NCBI RefSeq assembly: GCF_002021815.1
Contig: NZ_CP019952.1
Span: forward strand, 1,085,001 to 1,149,000
DNA: 64,000 bases
Source of the DNA: Pseudomonas parafulva
GTDB taxonomy: Bacteria; Pseudomonadota; Gammaproteobacteria; Pseudomonadales; Pseudomonadaceae
Reading direction: 5' to 3'
The position numbers and the translations under genes are program-made. The notes beneath the pieces were generated by a model. It had not been told where the DNA came from and did no database searches. It saw only the letters and a program-made list of their open reading frames with translations. Below, piece after piece: positions 37,212 through 46,713 of this stretch (position 1 is the first letter of the stretch; every line of letters begins with the position of its first letter).

Positions 37212-38429
37212 ATGGCGGACGTAAAAAAGGTCGTACTGGCGTATTCCGGCGGCCTTGATACTTCGGTGATTCTCAAGTGGCTGCAAGATACCTACAACTG
37301 CGAAGTGGTGACGTTCACCGCCGACCTGGGGCAGGGTGAAGAGGTCGAGCCGGCGCGTGCCAAGGCTCAGGCAATGGGCGTCAAAGAAATCTACATCGAC
37401 GATTTGCGCGAAGAATTCGTGCGCGATTTCGTATTCCCGATGTTCCGCGCCAACACCGTGTATGAGGGCGAGTACCTGCTGGGTACTTCCATTGCCCGTC
37501 CGCTGATCGCCAAGCGTCTGATCGAAATCGCCAACGAAACCGGTGCCGACGCCATCTCCCACGGCGCTACCGGCAAAGGCAACGACCAGGTTCGTTTCGA
37601 ACTGGGCGCCTATGCCCTCAAGCCCGGCGTCAAGGTCATCGCGCCATGGCGTGAATGGGACCTGCTCTCGCGCGAGAAACTGATGGACTACGCCGAAAAG
37701 CACGGTATCCCGATCGAGCGTCATGGCAAGAAGAAGTCGCCGTACTCGATGGACGCCAACCTGCTGCACATCTCCTATGAAGGCGGCGTCCTGGAAGATA
37801 CCTGGACCGAGCATGAAGAAGACATGTGGCGTTGGAGCGTTTCGCCCGAAAACGCCCCAGACCAGGCAACCTACCTTGAGCTGACCTACCGCAACGGCGA
37901 CATCGTCGCAATTGACGGCGTAGAGAAGAGCCCGGCCACCGTGCTGGCCGATCTGAACCGTATCGGCGGCGCCAACGGCATCGGTCGACTGGACATCGTC
38001 GAAAACCGCTACGTGGGCATGAAGTCGCGTGGCTGCTACGAGACCCCTGGCGGCACCATTATGCTCAAGGCGCACCGCGCCATCGAATCGATCACCCTGG
38101 ACCGCGAAGTCGCTCACCTCAAAGACGAGCTGATGCCCAAGTACGCCAGCCTGATCTACACCGGTTACTGGTGGAGCCCGGAGCGGGTCATGCTCCAGCA
38201 GATGATCGACGCGTCCCAGGTCAATGTGAACGGTGTCGTACGCCTGAAGCTCTACAAGGGCAACGTTACCGTGGTCGGCCGCAAATCCGACGATTCGTTG
38301 TTCGATGCCAACATCGCCACCTTCGAAGAAGACGGCGGTGCCTACAACCAGGAAGACGCGGCGGGCTTCATCAAGCTCAATGCGCTGCGTATGCGTATCG
38401 CTGCGAACAAGGGCCGCTCGTTGCTCTGA
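37212..38429 (+). CDS. argG: Argininosuccinate synthase
   Basis: Joins citrulline and aspartate with ATP to give argininosuccinate. The 405 residues are the typical short ArgG form. The ATP-binding P-loop [11 protein letters not shown] is at the N-terminus, [13 protein letters not shown] and [13 protein letters not shown] mark the citrulline/aspartate sites. ArgR-type repeats upstream and an intrinsic terminator downstream indicate a monocistronic, arginine-controlled unit. Confidence 0.97.
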   Translation: MADVKKVVLAYSGGLDTSVILKWLQDTYNCEVVTFTADLGQGEEVEPARAKAQAMGVKEIYIDDLREEFVRDFVFPMFRANTVYEGEYLLGTSIARPLIAKRLIEIANETGADAISHGATGKGNDQVRFELGAYALKPGVKVIAPWREWDLLSREKLMDYAEKHGIPIERHGKKKSPYSMDANLLHISYEGGVLEDTWTEHEEDMWRWSVSPENAPDQATYLELTYRNGDIVAIDGVEKSPATVLADLNRIGGANGIGRLDIVENRYVGMKSRGCYETPGGTIMLKAHRAIESITLDREVAHLKDELMPKYASLIYTGYWWSPERVMLQQMIDASQVNVNGVVRLKLYKGNVTVVGRKSDDSLFDANIATFEEDGGAYNQEDAAGFIKLNALRMRIAANKGRSLL

Positions 38430-38447
38430 TTCAGCACGCCGTTCTGC

Positions 38448-38475
38448 AAAAACCCGGCCTAGTGCCGGGTTTTTT
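38448..38475. terminator. Terminator after argG
   Basis: AAAAACCCGGC, CTAGT loop and GCCGGGTTTTTT. It ends argG and, read the other way, the convergent small membrane-protein gene. Confidence 0.9.
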
Positions 38476-38479
38476 GCCT

Positions 38480-38938
38480 TTACTCGAGGGGGCTGACTGA
38501 AAGCCGGACACATTGCCCTCTTGGCACATTGCAGAACTGCCAGGTGCGAGCCGGCTCAGGCGCTTGGGCGAGCGCTTGCAATACCTCCTTTTCCATCAAC
38601 TGATTTGCCTCTGGCCCGCTGAACATGAAGGTCACCGGCTCGCCGTGCACGATTGCGCTTGCGGTTGGCAGGGTCGTGGACGTGATCTTCCGTGCGCTCT
38701 GCGCACTGTCCACTGATTCGATACGCGATCCAGCAGGCGTATAGAAAGACTTGTAATTGAAGTTCAGCGTCAAGAAGAACAGGGCGGTCAGGAAGAAGGG
38801 AAACCCAACCAGAAACCATGTATACAGCGTCTGGCTGGCTTCGCTGAGAAAGGGCAAGGTAGCCAGGGCGGAGGCTTCGATTATGCCCGCAAAGATAGCG
38901 ACGATTGTCAGCGGAGCAACGGGTTGTGCTTGATTCAT
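38480..38938 (-). CDS. Hypothetical two-helix inner-membrane protein
   Basis: A 152-residue protein I do not recognise. The ATG at 38938 follows GGAGAAGG; an earlier in-frame ATG at 38965 lacks such a site. Two hydrophobic segments lie near residues 9-31 and 38-60 (WFLVGFPFFLTALFFLTLNF), followed by a soluble domain of about 90 residues with two cysteines near the end (CNVPRGQC). No enzyme motif is seen. It stands alone, converging on argG. Confidence 0.6.
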   Translation of the reverse strand: MNQAQPVAPLTIVAIFAGIIEASALATLPFLSEASQTLYTWFLVGFPFFLTALFFLTLNFNYKSFYTPAGSRIESVDSAQSARKITSTTLPTASAIVHGEPVTFMFSGPEANQLMEKEVLQALAQAPEPARTWQFCNVPRGQCVRLSVSPLE

Positions 38939-39277
38939 GGAGCCTTCTCCTGCGCTTTCGTACATCTATAACCTAGGTCCTTGCTCAGCTAAACCCTGCA
39001 CTGTTTCCCATGCCGGGCCTGCGCCTGCCAAGCGCTTCAAGCGTCACGACCACGGTGTCAGTGTTTGATGTAAAAGTTGTCGGGAGTTGCCCTCTAAGGG
39101 AGTTCTTATCCGCTTTTATTAATTAGCTTGTAACAACTCTTCATCTTGTGTGTAGGAAACTTCCGTAAGTTTAGTAAGCCGTGTCTGTACGTCCGTTTCT
39201 AGGCGAAAACGCCGCGCCATGAGTTCTTCTCTCGGTTATCGTGGCCTGCCAATGCAACAGCAATGAATGGATATCGC
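38939..39277. other. Intergenic region before the orphan response regulator
   Basis: A 339-base gap, visibly more AT-rich than its surroundings, between divergent genes. It contains a short direct repeat (GGGAGTT twice near 39080-39110) and several AT stretches suitable for promoters, but no consensus promoter can be assigned and no gene is seen. Confidence 0.5.
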
Positions 39278-39901
39278 ATGAACAAAGTGCTTATCGTGGA
39301 TGATCACCCTGTGATACGTCTGGCCGTACGCATGCTGATGGAGCGGCATGGGTACGATGTCGTCGCTGAAACGGACAACGGAGTGGCCGCGCTGCAACTG
39401 ACACGGCAACATCTTCCCGATATCGTCGTGCTGGACATCGGCATACCCAAGCTCGACGGCCTCGAAGTCATAGCCCGCATGGCCAGTTCAAGCCCATGCA
39501 GCAAAGTACTGGTACTGACCTCCCAGGCACCCGGCAACTTCTCGATGCGGTGCATGCAGGCAGGGGCGGCAGGGTACGTGTGCAAGCAACAGGAACTGAC
39601 CGAACTGCTCAGCGCGATCAAGGCGGTGTTGTCGGGCTATAGCTACTTCCCCAACCAGGCGCTGCACGCCTCGCGAGGGCGCAGCGGCGGCAGTGAAGCG
39701 GAAATGGTCAACCGCCTTTCGGCAAGGGAGATGACAGTGCTTCAGCAATTGGCGCGGGGCCGGTCGAATAAGGAAATCGCCGACAGCATGTACCTGAGCA
39801 ACAAGACGGTCAGTACTTACAAATCTCGGTTGCTGCTCAAACTCAACGCGCGGTCATTGGTGGACTTGATCGAACTGGCACAGCGACACGGGTTGAACTG
39901 A
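39278..39901 (+). CDS. Orphan NarL/BvgA-type response regulator
   Basis: DNA-binding response regulator, 207 residues from the ATG at 39278. The receiver domain has the acidic pair in VLIVDDHPVIR, phospho-acceptor Asp in VVLDIGIPKLDG (about residue 53) and the conserved Lys in GYVCKQQELTE. The C-terminal LuxR-type helix-turn-helix (LSAREMTVLQQLARGRSNKEIADSMYLSNKTVSTYKSRLL) is complete. The sequence resembles BvgA, EvgA and RocA/SadR regulators of surface and virulence traits. No histidine kinase lies next to it, so the partner is elsewhere. Confidence 0.88.
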   Translation: MNKVLIVDDHPVIRLAVRMLMERHGYDVVAETDNGVAALQLTRQHLPDIVVLDIGIPKLDGLEVIARMASSSPCSKVLVLTSQAPGNFSMRCMQAGAAGYVCKQQELTELLSAIKAVLSGYSYFPNQALHASRGRSGGSEAEMVNRLSAREMTVLQQLARGRSNKEIADSMYLSNKTVSTYKSRLLLKLNARSLVDLIELAQRHGLN

Positions 39902-39907
39902 CGGTAT

Positions 39908-39934
39908 GCAGAGCCTCCTGCAGGAGGGCTCTGC
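39908..39934 (+). terminator. Strong inverted repeat after the response regulator gene
   Basis: GCAGAGCC and GGCTCTGC enclose the palindrome TCCTGCAGGA, giving a long stem seven bases after the stop codon. There is no U-tract, so it may act as a 3' mRNA stabiliser or weak terminator. Confidence 0.5.
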
Positions 39935-39997
39935 ACCGAATTCGAGGCCTGAACGGAGAGGGAGCGGGTCTTTCGGAGGCCCGCCAGCCAGCACCTC

Positions 39998-40174
39998 CTA
40001 GAGATCGTAATCGAAATCGGCCAGTTGCCTTTGCAGTCGACGTTCTTCCAGCAGATTGTCGATGGTGCGACGCTTGCTCAGATTGGTTTTCGCCGGTTCT
40101 ACTTGCGGCTCGACTTCTTCTTCAGCGGTCACAAAATCATCTTCAATCGTGAGGTCGTCTTTATCAGTGCTCAT
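39998..40174 (-). CDS. PA3496-family small envelope-integrity protein
   Basis: A 58-residue acidic then basic peptide (MSTDKDDLTIEDDF at the start, RRTIDNLLEERRLQRQLADFDYDL at the end) that matches the PA3496 family, found beside nth in pseudomonads. The family is annotated as putative envelope integrity, but I know of no proven mechanism. No signal peptide or membrane segment is present, so it is likely cytoplasmic. The ATG at 40174 follows GGAG. Confidence 0.82.
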   Translation of the reverse strand: MSTDKDDLTIEDDFVTAEEEVEPQVEPAKTNLSKRRTIDNLLEERRLQRQLADFDYDL

Positions 40175-40276
40175 GAGTCGCTCCACGGCAAGGGCCAATG
40201 GCCGACCTTATAACCATAAAGTGGGCGCTGGTAAAAAAGATTTTTTCAATCGAAGCGCAATCTTTCTACTATTGCC

Positions 40277-40915
40277 TCAATCATAACTGGTCTTGTGCTT
40301 GAATTCACACAGGTCCTCGATTCGGCAGCTGCCGCACCTGGGCTTGCGGGCCTGACATACATAGCGTCCGTGCAGGATCAACCAATGGTGTGCGTCGAGC
40401 AAGTAATCCTTGGGGACGAACTTGAGCAGCTTTTTTTCCACCTCCAGCACCGTCTTGCCCGGAGCAATGCCCGTGCGATTGCTGACGCGGAAGATATGGG
40501 TATCCACTGCCATCGCCGGTTGGCGAAATGCCGTATTGAGCACTACGTTGGCTGTCTTGCGGCCAACGCCCGGCAAGGCTTCGAGGGCCTCGCGCGTGTC
40601 CGGCACCTGCCCGTCATGCCGCTCAATGAGTAGGCGACAGGCCTCGATGACGTTCTTGGCCTTGCTGTTGTAGAGCCCAATGGTCTTGATGTACTGGCTC
40701 AGTCCGTCGACTCCGAGCGCGTAGATAGCCTCAGGGGTGTTGGCAACTGGAAAAAGCCGCGCTGTGGCCTTGTTCACACCTACATCGGTGGATTGCGCGG
40801 AAAGGGTCACGGCTACCAACAGCTCGAAGGGTGTGGTGTAAGCCAGCTCGGTTTTGGGTGTCGGGTTGTCTTCGTGCAGTCGACGGAAGATTTCTCGACG
40901 TTTGACGGCATTCAT
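40277..40915 (-). CDS. nth: Endonuclease III
   Basis: DNA glycosylase/AP lyase removing oxidised pyrimidines in base excision repair. From the ATG at 40915 it has 212 residues. The helix-hairpin-helix LPGVGRKTANVVLN holds catalytic Lys120, VDTHIFR holds Asp138, and the 4Fe-4S cysteines are Cys187, Cys194, Cys197 and Cys203, all at E. coli Nth numbers. It lies downstream of metG with 108 bases between. The Rnf/Rsx genes often found next to nth are not present here. Confidence 0.95.
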   Translation of the reverse strand: MNAVKRREIFRRLHEDNPTPKTELAYTTPFELLVAVTLSAQSTDVGVNKATARLFPVANTPEAIYALGVDGLSQYIKTIGLYNSKAKNVIEACRLLIERHDGQVPDTREALEALPGVGRKTANVVLNTAFRQPAMAVDTHIFRVSNRTGIAPGKTVLEVEKKLLKFVPKDYLLDAHHWLILHGRYVCQARKPRCGSCRIEDLCEFKHKTSYD

Positions 40916-41023
40916 GAATTCGTAGCGTTCCTGGAGAACGTGAGCAAGGCAGGCAAGGCGCAGCAGCCCGTGGCTGCGCGCCATCGTCGCAAGGCGGGGC
41001 CTGATGCAGGTCCCGCTTGTGGG

Positions 41024-43066
41024 TCACTTGATGCGCTGACCGGGCTTGGCGCCGCTGTCGGGGCTGAGCAGGTAGATTTCTTCACCGCCAGGGCCGGCGG
41101 CCATCACCATTCCCTCGGAAACCCCAAAGCGCATTTTACGTGGCTTGAGGTTGGCGACCATCATGGTCAGCCGGCCTTCGAGCTGAGCGGGGTCAGGGTA
41201 GGCTGACTTGATGCCGGAGAAGACGTTGCGGCGCTCATCACCGATGTCCAGGGTCAACTGCAGCAGCTTGTCAGCACCCGGTACGGCCTCGGCCTTGACG
41301 ATCAGTGCCACGCGCAGGTCGACAGCGGCAAAGGTGTCGAAGTCGACTTCCGCCGACAGCGGGTCCTTGTGCAGCTCGCCATTACCCACAGGTGCCTTGG
41401 GCTCCTCGGCGGCCAACAGGTCCTCCTTGCTGGCCGCGATCATGTCTTGCACCTTGGCAGGTTCAATGCGGCTGAGCAGGGCCTTGAACGGGTTGAGTGA
41501 GTGATTTTCCAGGCGCGAACGGTGATCGTCCCAGGTCAAGGGGGCCACATTCAGGAAGGCCTCGGCATCGGCCGCAAGCACTGGCAGCACAGGCTTGAGG
41601 AAGATCACCAACTGACGGAACAGGTTGATGCCCTGGGCGCAGATGGCTTGCACCTCGTCTTGCCTGCCTTCCTGCTTGGCCAGCGACCAAGGCGCTTTTT
41701 CGGCAATCCAGGCATTGGCGCGGTCGGCCAGTGCCATGATCTCACGCATGGCGCGTGCGAAGTCTCGGCCCTCGTAGGCCTCGGCAATGGACGGTGCAGC
41801 TGCCAGGAAGGCTTCGGTCAGCTCTGGAGCTGCATCACCGGCCACCATCACGCCGTCGTTGCCTTTATGGATGAACCCGGCACACCGGCTGGCGATGTTG
41901 ACCACCTTGCCCACCAGGTCGGAGTTAACCTTCTGCACAAAGTCCTCAAGATTCAGGTCCAGGTCATCGACCCCGCGACCGAGTTTGGCGGCATAGTAGT
42001 AACGCAGGTATTCGGGTTGCAAATGGTCGAGGTAGGTACGGGCCTTGATAAACGTGCCCCGCGACTTGGACATCTTCGCACCGTTGACGGTGAGGTAGCC
42101 GTGCACGTTGACCGCGGTCGGCTTGCGCAAGCCAGCGCCTTCGAGCATGGCGGGCCAGAACAGGGCGTGGAAATTGACGATGTCCTTGCCGATGAAGTGG
42201 TAAAGCTCAGCGCTGGAGCCCTGGTTCCAGAAGGCATCGAAGTTCAGGTCCGGGCGACGCGCGCACAGGTTCTTGAAGCTCGCCATGTAGCCGATCGGCG
42301 CGTCCAGCCAGACGTAGAAGTACTTGCCAGGCTCGCCAGGGATCTCGAAACCGAAATAAGGCGCGTCCCGGGAGATGTCCCACTCCTGCAGACCGGCATC
42401 CAGCCATTCGGCGAGCTTGTTGGCCACGGCGTCCTGCAACGTGCCGCTGCGCGTCCACTGCTGGAGCATGGCCTGGAAGTCGGGCAGCTTGAAGAAGAAG
42501 TGCTGGGAGTCGCGCAGCACCGGTGTAGCCCCTGAAATAGCAGACTTGGGGTCTTTCAATTCGGTCGGTGCATAGGTCGCGCCGCATTTTTCGCAGTTGT
42601 CGCCATACTGGTCTTCGGCCGCGCACTTCGGGCACGTGCCCTTGATGAAGCGGTCTGCCAGGAACATGCCCTTTTCAGGGTCGAAGTATTGGGTCACCGA
42701 GCGAGTGGAGATATGCCCCGCCTCGCGCAGCCGGGTATAGATCATGCCCGACAGCTCGCGGTTTTCTTCGCTGTGGGTGGAGTGGAAATTATCGAAGTCC
42801 ACCAGGAAATCGGCAAAGTCGGCGCTGTGCTCGGCCTGTACGTTGGCGATCAGTTGCTCTGGCGTGATGCCTTCCTTTTCGGCTCGCAGCATGATGGCCG
42901 AGCCGTGCGCATCATCGGCACAGACATAGATGCACTGATTGCCGCGCAGCTTTTGAAAGCGGACCCACATGTCTGTCTGGATGTACTCGAGCATATGGCC
43001 AAGATGGATGGATCCATTGGCATAGGGCAGGGCGCTGGTGACGAGAATCTGACGTGGCTCGGACAT
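41024..43066 (-). CDS. metG: Methionyl-tRNA synthetase
   Basis: Charges tRNA(Met) with methionine. The 680 residues are the long dimeric form. The class I signature appears as HLGHM near residue 20 and KMSKSRG near 333. Zinc knuckle cysteines lie in [17 protein letters not shown]. The C-terminal tRNA-binding (EMAP/Trbp111-like) domain with [23 protein letters not shown] supplies dimerisation. Divergent from the Mrp/ApbC gene, the standard pseudomonad arrangement. Confidence 0.97.
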   Translation of the reverse strand: MSEPRQILVTSALPYANGSIHLGHMLEYIQTDMWVRFQKLRGNQCIYVCADDAHGSAIMLRAEKEGITPEQLIANVQAEHSADFADFLVDFDNFHSTHSEENRELSGMIYTRLREAGHISTRSVTQYFDPEKGMFLADRFIKGTCPKCAAEDQYGDNCEKCGATYAPTELKDPKSAISGATPVLRDSQHFFFKLPDFQAMLQQWTRSGTLQDAVANKLAEWLDAGLQEWDISRDAPYFGFEIPGEPGKYFYVWLDAPIGYMASFKNLCARRPDLNFDAFWNQGSSAELYHFIGKDIVNFHALFWPAMLEGAGLRKPTAVNVHGYLTVNGAKMSKSRGTFIKARTYLDHLQPEYLRYYYAAKLGRGVDDLDLNLEDFVQKVNSDLVGKVVNIASRCAGFIHKGNDGVMVAGDAAPELTEAFLAAAPSIAEAYEGRDFARAMREIMALADRANAWIAEKAPWSLAKQEGRQDEVQAICAQGINLFRQLVIFLKPVLPVLAADAEAFLNVAPLTWDDHRSRLENHSLNPFKALLSRIEPAKVQDMIAASKEDLLAAEEPKAPVGNGELHKDPLSAEVDFDTFAAVDLRVALIVKAEAVPGADKLLQLTLDIGDERRNVFSGIKSAYPDPAQLEGRLTMMVANLKPRKMRFGVSEGMVMAAGPGGEEIYLLSPDSGAKPGQRIK

Positions 43067-43223
43067 GGTGGCTCGGCTACTTATCTGGCGACGGGTGAAA
43101 ATGAGGATGATCGGCCACTATAAAGGGCTGACGAATATATTTCACCCCGCGCACGCATCTGCTGACGATTGACGGGTTAGGATAGGCGCTTGTTTTACAT
43201 TCAGTTTGCCAATGGGAGTGTCC

Positions 43224-44318
43224 ATGAGTGCCCTCAATCGCGCCGCCATCGAAGGCGTGCTTCGCCAGTACACCGACCCCTATCTCGACCAGGATCCGGT
43301 CACTGCCGGTTGCGTGAGTGCCATCGAAATCCAGGATGGGTGTGTCAGCGTACAGATGCAGCTCGGCTATGCCGCAGGCCTGTTCAAGCAGGGCTGGGCG
43401 CAGGTGCTGGAAACGGCGATCGGTAACCTTGAGGGTGTGACCCGCGCACAGGTGAGCATCGAGTGCGTGATCGCGGCCCACAAGGGCCAGGCCCAAGTGC
43501 CCGGCATGGCCAACGTCAAGAACGTCATCGCCGTGGCATCGGGCAAGGGCGGCGTGGGCAAATCCACCACCGCCGCCAACCTGGCGCTTGCACTGGCCCG
43601 TGAGGGTGCGCGCGTAGGCATCCTCGATGCGGATATCTACGGCCCCAGCCAAGGCGTGATGTTCGGCATCGCCGAAGGTACGCGGCCGCAGATTCGTGAT
43701 CAGAAATGGTTCGTGCCTATCCAGGCCCATGGGGTCGAAGTGATGTCGATGGCATTCCTGACCGATGACAATACCCCGATGGTGTGGCGCGGCCCCATGG
43801 TCTCGGGGGCGCTGCTGCAGTTGGTAACCCAGACGGCCTGGAATGATCTCGATTACCTGGTCATCGACATGCCGCCTGGCACCGGCGATATCCAGCTGAC
43901 GCTGGCGCAGAAAGTGCCGGTGGCAGGTTCGGTCATCGTGACCACGCCCCAGGACCTGGCGCTGCTCGATGCCAGAAAAGGCGTGGAAATGTTCCGCAAG
44001 GTCAACATCCCGGTGTTAGGCGTGGTCGAGAACATGGCTGTACACATCTGTTCGAACTGCGGCCACGCTGAGCACCTGTTCGGCGAGGGTGGCGGTGAGA
44101 AACTGGCCAGCCAGTACGGCGTCGATCTGCTGGCGTCGTTGCCGCTTTCGATGTTGATCCGCGAGCAGGCCGACAACGGCAAGCCTACGGCCATCGCCGA
44201 GCCTGAGAGCCAGATCGCCATGGTGTACCAGGAGCTGGCGCGCAAGGTGGGGGCACGTATCGTACTGCGTGAGGCGGCAGCGCCAGCGATGCCGAGCATC
44301 ACCATCAGCGAAGACTAG
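43224..44318 (+). CDS. apbC: Iron-sulfur cluster carrier ATPase Mrp/ApbC
   Basis: ParA/MinD-like ATPase that binds and transfers 4Fe-4S clusters. The ATG at 43224 follows GGAG and gives 364 residues. An N-terminal MIP18-like domain (residues 1-90) precedes the deviant Walker A GKGGVGKS at 107-114, and the cluster-binding CxxC is Cys276-x2-Cys279 (HICSNCGH). All are diagnostic of Mrp/ApbC. Located opposite metG. Confidence 0.94.
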   Translation: MSALNRAAIEGVLRQYTDPYLDQDPVTAGCVSAIEIQDGCVSVQMQLGYAAGLFKQGWAQVLETAIGNLEGVTRAQVSIECVIAAHKGQAQVPGMANVKNVIAVASGKGGVGKSTTAANLALALAREGARVGILDADIYGPSQGVMFGIAEGTRPQIRDQKWFVPIQAHGVEVMSMAFLTDDNTPMVWRGPMVSGALLQLVTQTAWNDLDYLVIDMPPGTGDIQLTLAQKVPVAGSVIVTTPQDLALLDARKGVEMFRKVNIPVLGVVENMAVHICSNCGHAEHLFGEGGGEKLASQYGVDLLASLPLSMLIREQADNGKPTAIAEPESQIAMVYQELARKVGARIVLREAAAPAMPSITISED

Positions 44319-44483
44319 TCGGCTGTAGTACCGCAGCCTTTCAGATCAAGACCAGAGGGCGGCTCGGTGAGCCGCTCGTGCTGACAGGTCGTGCTCAGAG
44401 GAGGCCAGGCGCGTATCTGTTCAACGGGCGATCCTTGACCATGGTCAGCGCGCCCTGGCGCCTGCTGACTGAGTAGCAGGCAT

Positions 44484-44512
44484 AAAAAAACCCGCCGAAG
44501 CGGGTTTTTTTT
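44484..44512. terminator. Terminator between apbC and the cold-shock gene
   Basis: CCCGC, CGAA loop and GCGGG, flanked by seven A and eight T. Its main role is to end the minus-strand cold-shock transcript 24 bases after its stop codon. Confidence 0.85.
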
Positions 44513-44535
44513 GAAAGCTAGAAAGCTCGATCGAC

Positions 44536-44745
44536 TTAGGCGATCTGAACTTCTTCAGCCTGCATGCCTTTCTGGCCGCGGGTAGCGACGAAAGTAACAG
44601 CCTGGCCTTCTTTCAGGGTTTTGAAGCCGTCAGCTTGGATGGCTTTGAAGTGCACGAACAGGTCGTCGCCCGACTGAGGGGTGATGAAGCCGTAGCCTTT
44701 CTCATCGTTGAACCACTTGACGGTACCGCTTTGACGATTGGACAT
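44536..44745 (-). CDS. CspA-family cold-shock protein
   Basis: A 69-residue single cold-shock domain that binds single-stranded nucleic acid and loosens mRNA structure. RNP1 appears as KGYGFI and RNP2 as LFVHF, with the aromatic [14 protein letters not shown] start. The ATG at 44745 follows AAGGAGA; the in-frame ATG further upstream would add residues foreign to the family. Pseudomonads have several paralogues, so I give no symbol. Confidence 0.93.
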   Translation of the reverse strand: MSNRQSGTVKWFNDEKGYGFITPQSGDDLFVHFKAIQADGFKTLKEGQAVTFVATRGQKGMQAEEVQIA

Positions 44746-45093
44746 TTTTCTGTCTCCTTGGACAATTTGATTTCGGTCAGGAAAAACCCTGCCCGGGACT
44801 GAGCGCAAAGAGAGCAGAAAATTCAGCGATGGGCCGATCAGGATCGTGCATCAAACTAGAGATTCTCGGTGTCACGTGCAGCACAGTGGCAACACCTTAC
44901 CCCACTTTGCCCAAGCTGCCAATGGCCAGACGCCGCTTTCCCCGAAAAGAGATCGACGGCGGCTGCAAGCCACGCCTCGCGGGCACTGTAGCCGCGGCGG
45001 GCGGCAAACGCTGGATGGAACTTTGAAGACCGCGCCGGGACCGGTAAGATGCGCGTCTATCTTTACCTTGCAGACTCTTCAGGACATCCCGCC
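44746..45093. other. Intergenic region between the cold-shock gene and dcd
   Basis: A 348-base divergent control region. The side next to the cold-shock gene is purine/T-rich and could hold the long leader common to cold-shock mRNAs. No consensus promoter or structured RNA could be assigned by eye, and no gene is seen. Confidence 0.5.
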
Positions 45094-45660
45094 ATGAGCA
45101 TCAAATCGGACAAGTGGATTCGCCGCATGGCGCAGGAACACGGCATGATCGAGCCGTTCGTGGAGCGCCAGGTGCGTGGCGAACAGGATAACCGGGTCAT
45201 CTCTTTCGGTGTTTCCAGCTACGGCTACGACGTGCGCTGCGCCGACGAATTCAAGGTCTTCACCAATATCAACTCGGCCACCGTCGACCCGAAGAACTTC
45301 GATGCCGGCAGCTTCGTCGACATCAAGAGCGACGTGTGCATCATCCCGCCCAACTCCTTTGCACTGGCGCGCACCGTGGAGTACTTCCGCATCCCGCGCG
45401 ACGTGCTGACCATCTGCCTGGGCAAGAGCACCTATGCGCGTTGCGGCATCATCGTCAACGTGACCCCGCTCGAGCCCGAATGGGAAGGCCACGTGACGCT
45501 GGAGTTCTCCAACACCACTACGTTGCCGGCCAAGATCTACGCCAACGAAGGGGTGGCGCAGATGCTGTTCCTGCAATCGGACGAGCCTTGTGAAGTGTCC
45601 TACCGGGACCGCGGCGGCAAGTACCAGGGCCAACGTGGCGTCACCCTGCCACGCACCTGA
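45094..45660 (+). CDS. dcd: dCTP deaminase
   Basis: Converts dCTP to dUTP, the main route to dTMP in gammaproteobacteria. The 188 residues start at the ATG at 45094 after AGGA. Typical segments are [19 protein letters not shown], the substrate loop [27 protein letters not shown] with the catalytic Glu, and the C-terminal [15 protein letters not shown]. It belongs to the dUTPase superfamily and should form a homotrimer. Confidence 0.96.
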   Translation: MSIKSDKWIRRMAQEHGMIEPFVERQVRGEQDNRVISFGVSSYGYDVRCADEFKVFTNINSATVDPKNFDAGSFVDIKSDVCIIPPNSFALARTVEYFRIPRDVLTICLGKSTYARCGIIVNVTPLEPEWEGHVTLEFSNTTTLPAKIYANEGVAQMLFLQSDEPCEVSYRDRGGKYQGQRGVTLPRT

Positions 45661-45755
45661 CCGACAGGCGTCGGGAATTTCATCGGCTTTTGACGCTCCA
45701 AGGGGTAACCCTGCCGATTTGCATAAAGCGGGTCGGCTGTTGTCAGGAGGTGCCA

Positions 45756-45980
45756 ATGAAACTCCACCCAACGATCAGTGCGAAGTTGGCTGGCTTGCAG
45801 CCCAATCACATCGGGCTGCTGTCCTGGTCGCTGTTGGCTGACCCATTGCCGCTGCATGCCGGCGGTGTGCCAGGGCAGCCTGACCCGGACACGCCGCAGC
45901 CTGGCCAGCCGGGTGATACGCCTATGGAGCCCGGCGAGCCCACCCTTCCCGATGAGCCGCCTCCGGCGCCTGTGGCCTGA
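45756..45980 (+). CDS. Small proline-rich protein of unknown function
   Basis: A 74-residue protein with a perfect AGGAGG five bases before its ATG, the main reason to accept it as real. The first 35 residues are ordinary (AGLQPNHIGLLSWSLLADPLPL); the rest is a run of Pro, Gly, Asp and Glu (QPDPDTPQPGQPGDTPMEPG) and is probably disordered. No signal peptide or domain is recognised. It ends six bases before the convergent phosphoesterase gene. Confidence 0.65.
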   Translation: MKLHPTISAKLAGLQPNHIGLLSWSLLADPLPLHAGGVPGQPDPDTPQPGQPGDTPMEPGEPTLPDEPPPAPVA

Positions 45981-45986
45981 TTCATT

Positions 45987-46640
45987 TCATAGCGGCCACA
46001 CCCGGCCGGCACCGGCCAGATAGACCTGGCTGGTGCCGGCGGGCTCGATCTCCCAACCGCCTGTGAATTCTCCGAAAGCTGGCAGCAGGCTGACTTTTTC
46101 GTCGATCAGAAAGCACGGTAGGCGCAGCCGCTGGCGAGCCCTGCCGCGCAGCACGAAGACCGGGTGGACGTGCCCTGAAAGCACCGTGAGTGCCGGATGC
46201 GCCTTGGGTTCGTGTTGCAGGGCGAACGGCCCCACTACATAAGGTTCGTCTACCACGTCGATCCCCAGCTCAACAGGTGGATCGCCTGCGTTGCGGTCAT
46301 GGTTGCCGCGTATCAGCACGATGCTCAACTCCGGATGACGCTCCCGCCAGGCTTGCACCCGGGCCAGCGTAGCCGGCGCCCGCGCAGTCCGGGCATGCAG
46401 GAAATCACCGAGCACGATCAGTTGCTCGCAGTCATGCTCGGCCAGCAGTGTGTCGAGCCGGGCCAACGTGGCTTCGGTAGTGCCTCTGGGAACGGGTTGG
46501 TGCAAGGCCCTGTAGCTCGCCGCCTTGCCGATGTGCACATCGGCCAGCAGCAACGTCTTGCGGGCTGGCCAATACACGGCTTTGTCCGGCAGCAGCCAGA
46601 GTTTCTGCCCGGCCAGTTCGATGGCGCAATGTGTCGTCAT
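45987..46640 (-). CDS. pdeM: DNA-ligase-associated metallophosphoesterase
   Basis: Calcineurin-like phosphoesterase that accompanies the bacterial ATP-dependent ligase/helicase/exonuclease set. The 217 residues from the ATG at 46640 carry the metal motifs LADVHIGK, VLGDFLHAR, RGNHDRN and SGHVHPV. The N-terminal WLLPDKAVYWPARKTLLLADVHIGK is typical of this subfamily. It is the last gene of the minus-strand run, 73 bases after the helicase. Its natural substrate is not known. Confidence 0.9.
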   Translation of the reverse strand: MTTHCAIELAGQKLWLLPDKAVYWPARKTLLLADVHIGKAASYRALHQPVPRGTTEATLARLDTLLAEHDCEQLIVLGDFLHARTARAPATLARVQAWRERHPELSIVLIRGNHDRNAGDPPVELGIDVVDEPYVVGPFALQHEPKAHPALTVLSGHVHPVFVLRGRARQRLRLPCFLIDEKVSLLPAFGEFTGGWEIEPAGTSQVYLAGAGRVWPL

Positions 46641-46713
46641 GTGGGGATCGCCAGGCCGTCGATGGCCAGCGATATGACCGCTACCCCATGAATGCGTCTG
46701 ATCGTTATCTGGT

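Noticed and set aside
37170..38513. A 447-codon open frame antisense to argG
   Set aside because: It is a shadow of strong codon bias in a highly conserved gene; it has no Shine-Dalgarno or family similarity, and argG is certain.
41501..42535. A 344-codon open frame antisense to metG
   Set aside because: No domain, start signal or neighbour support; metG is unambiguous.
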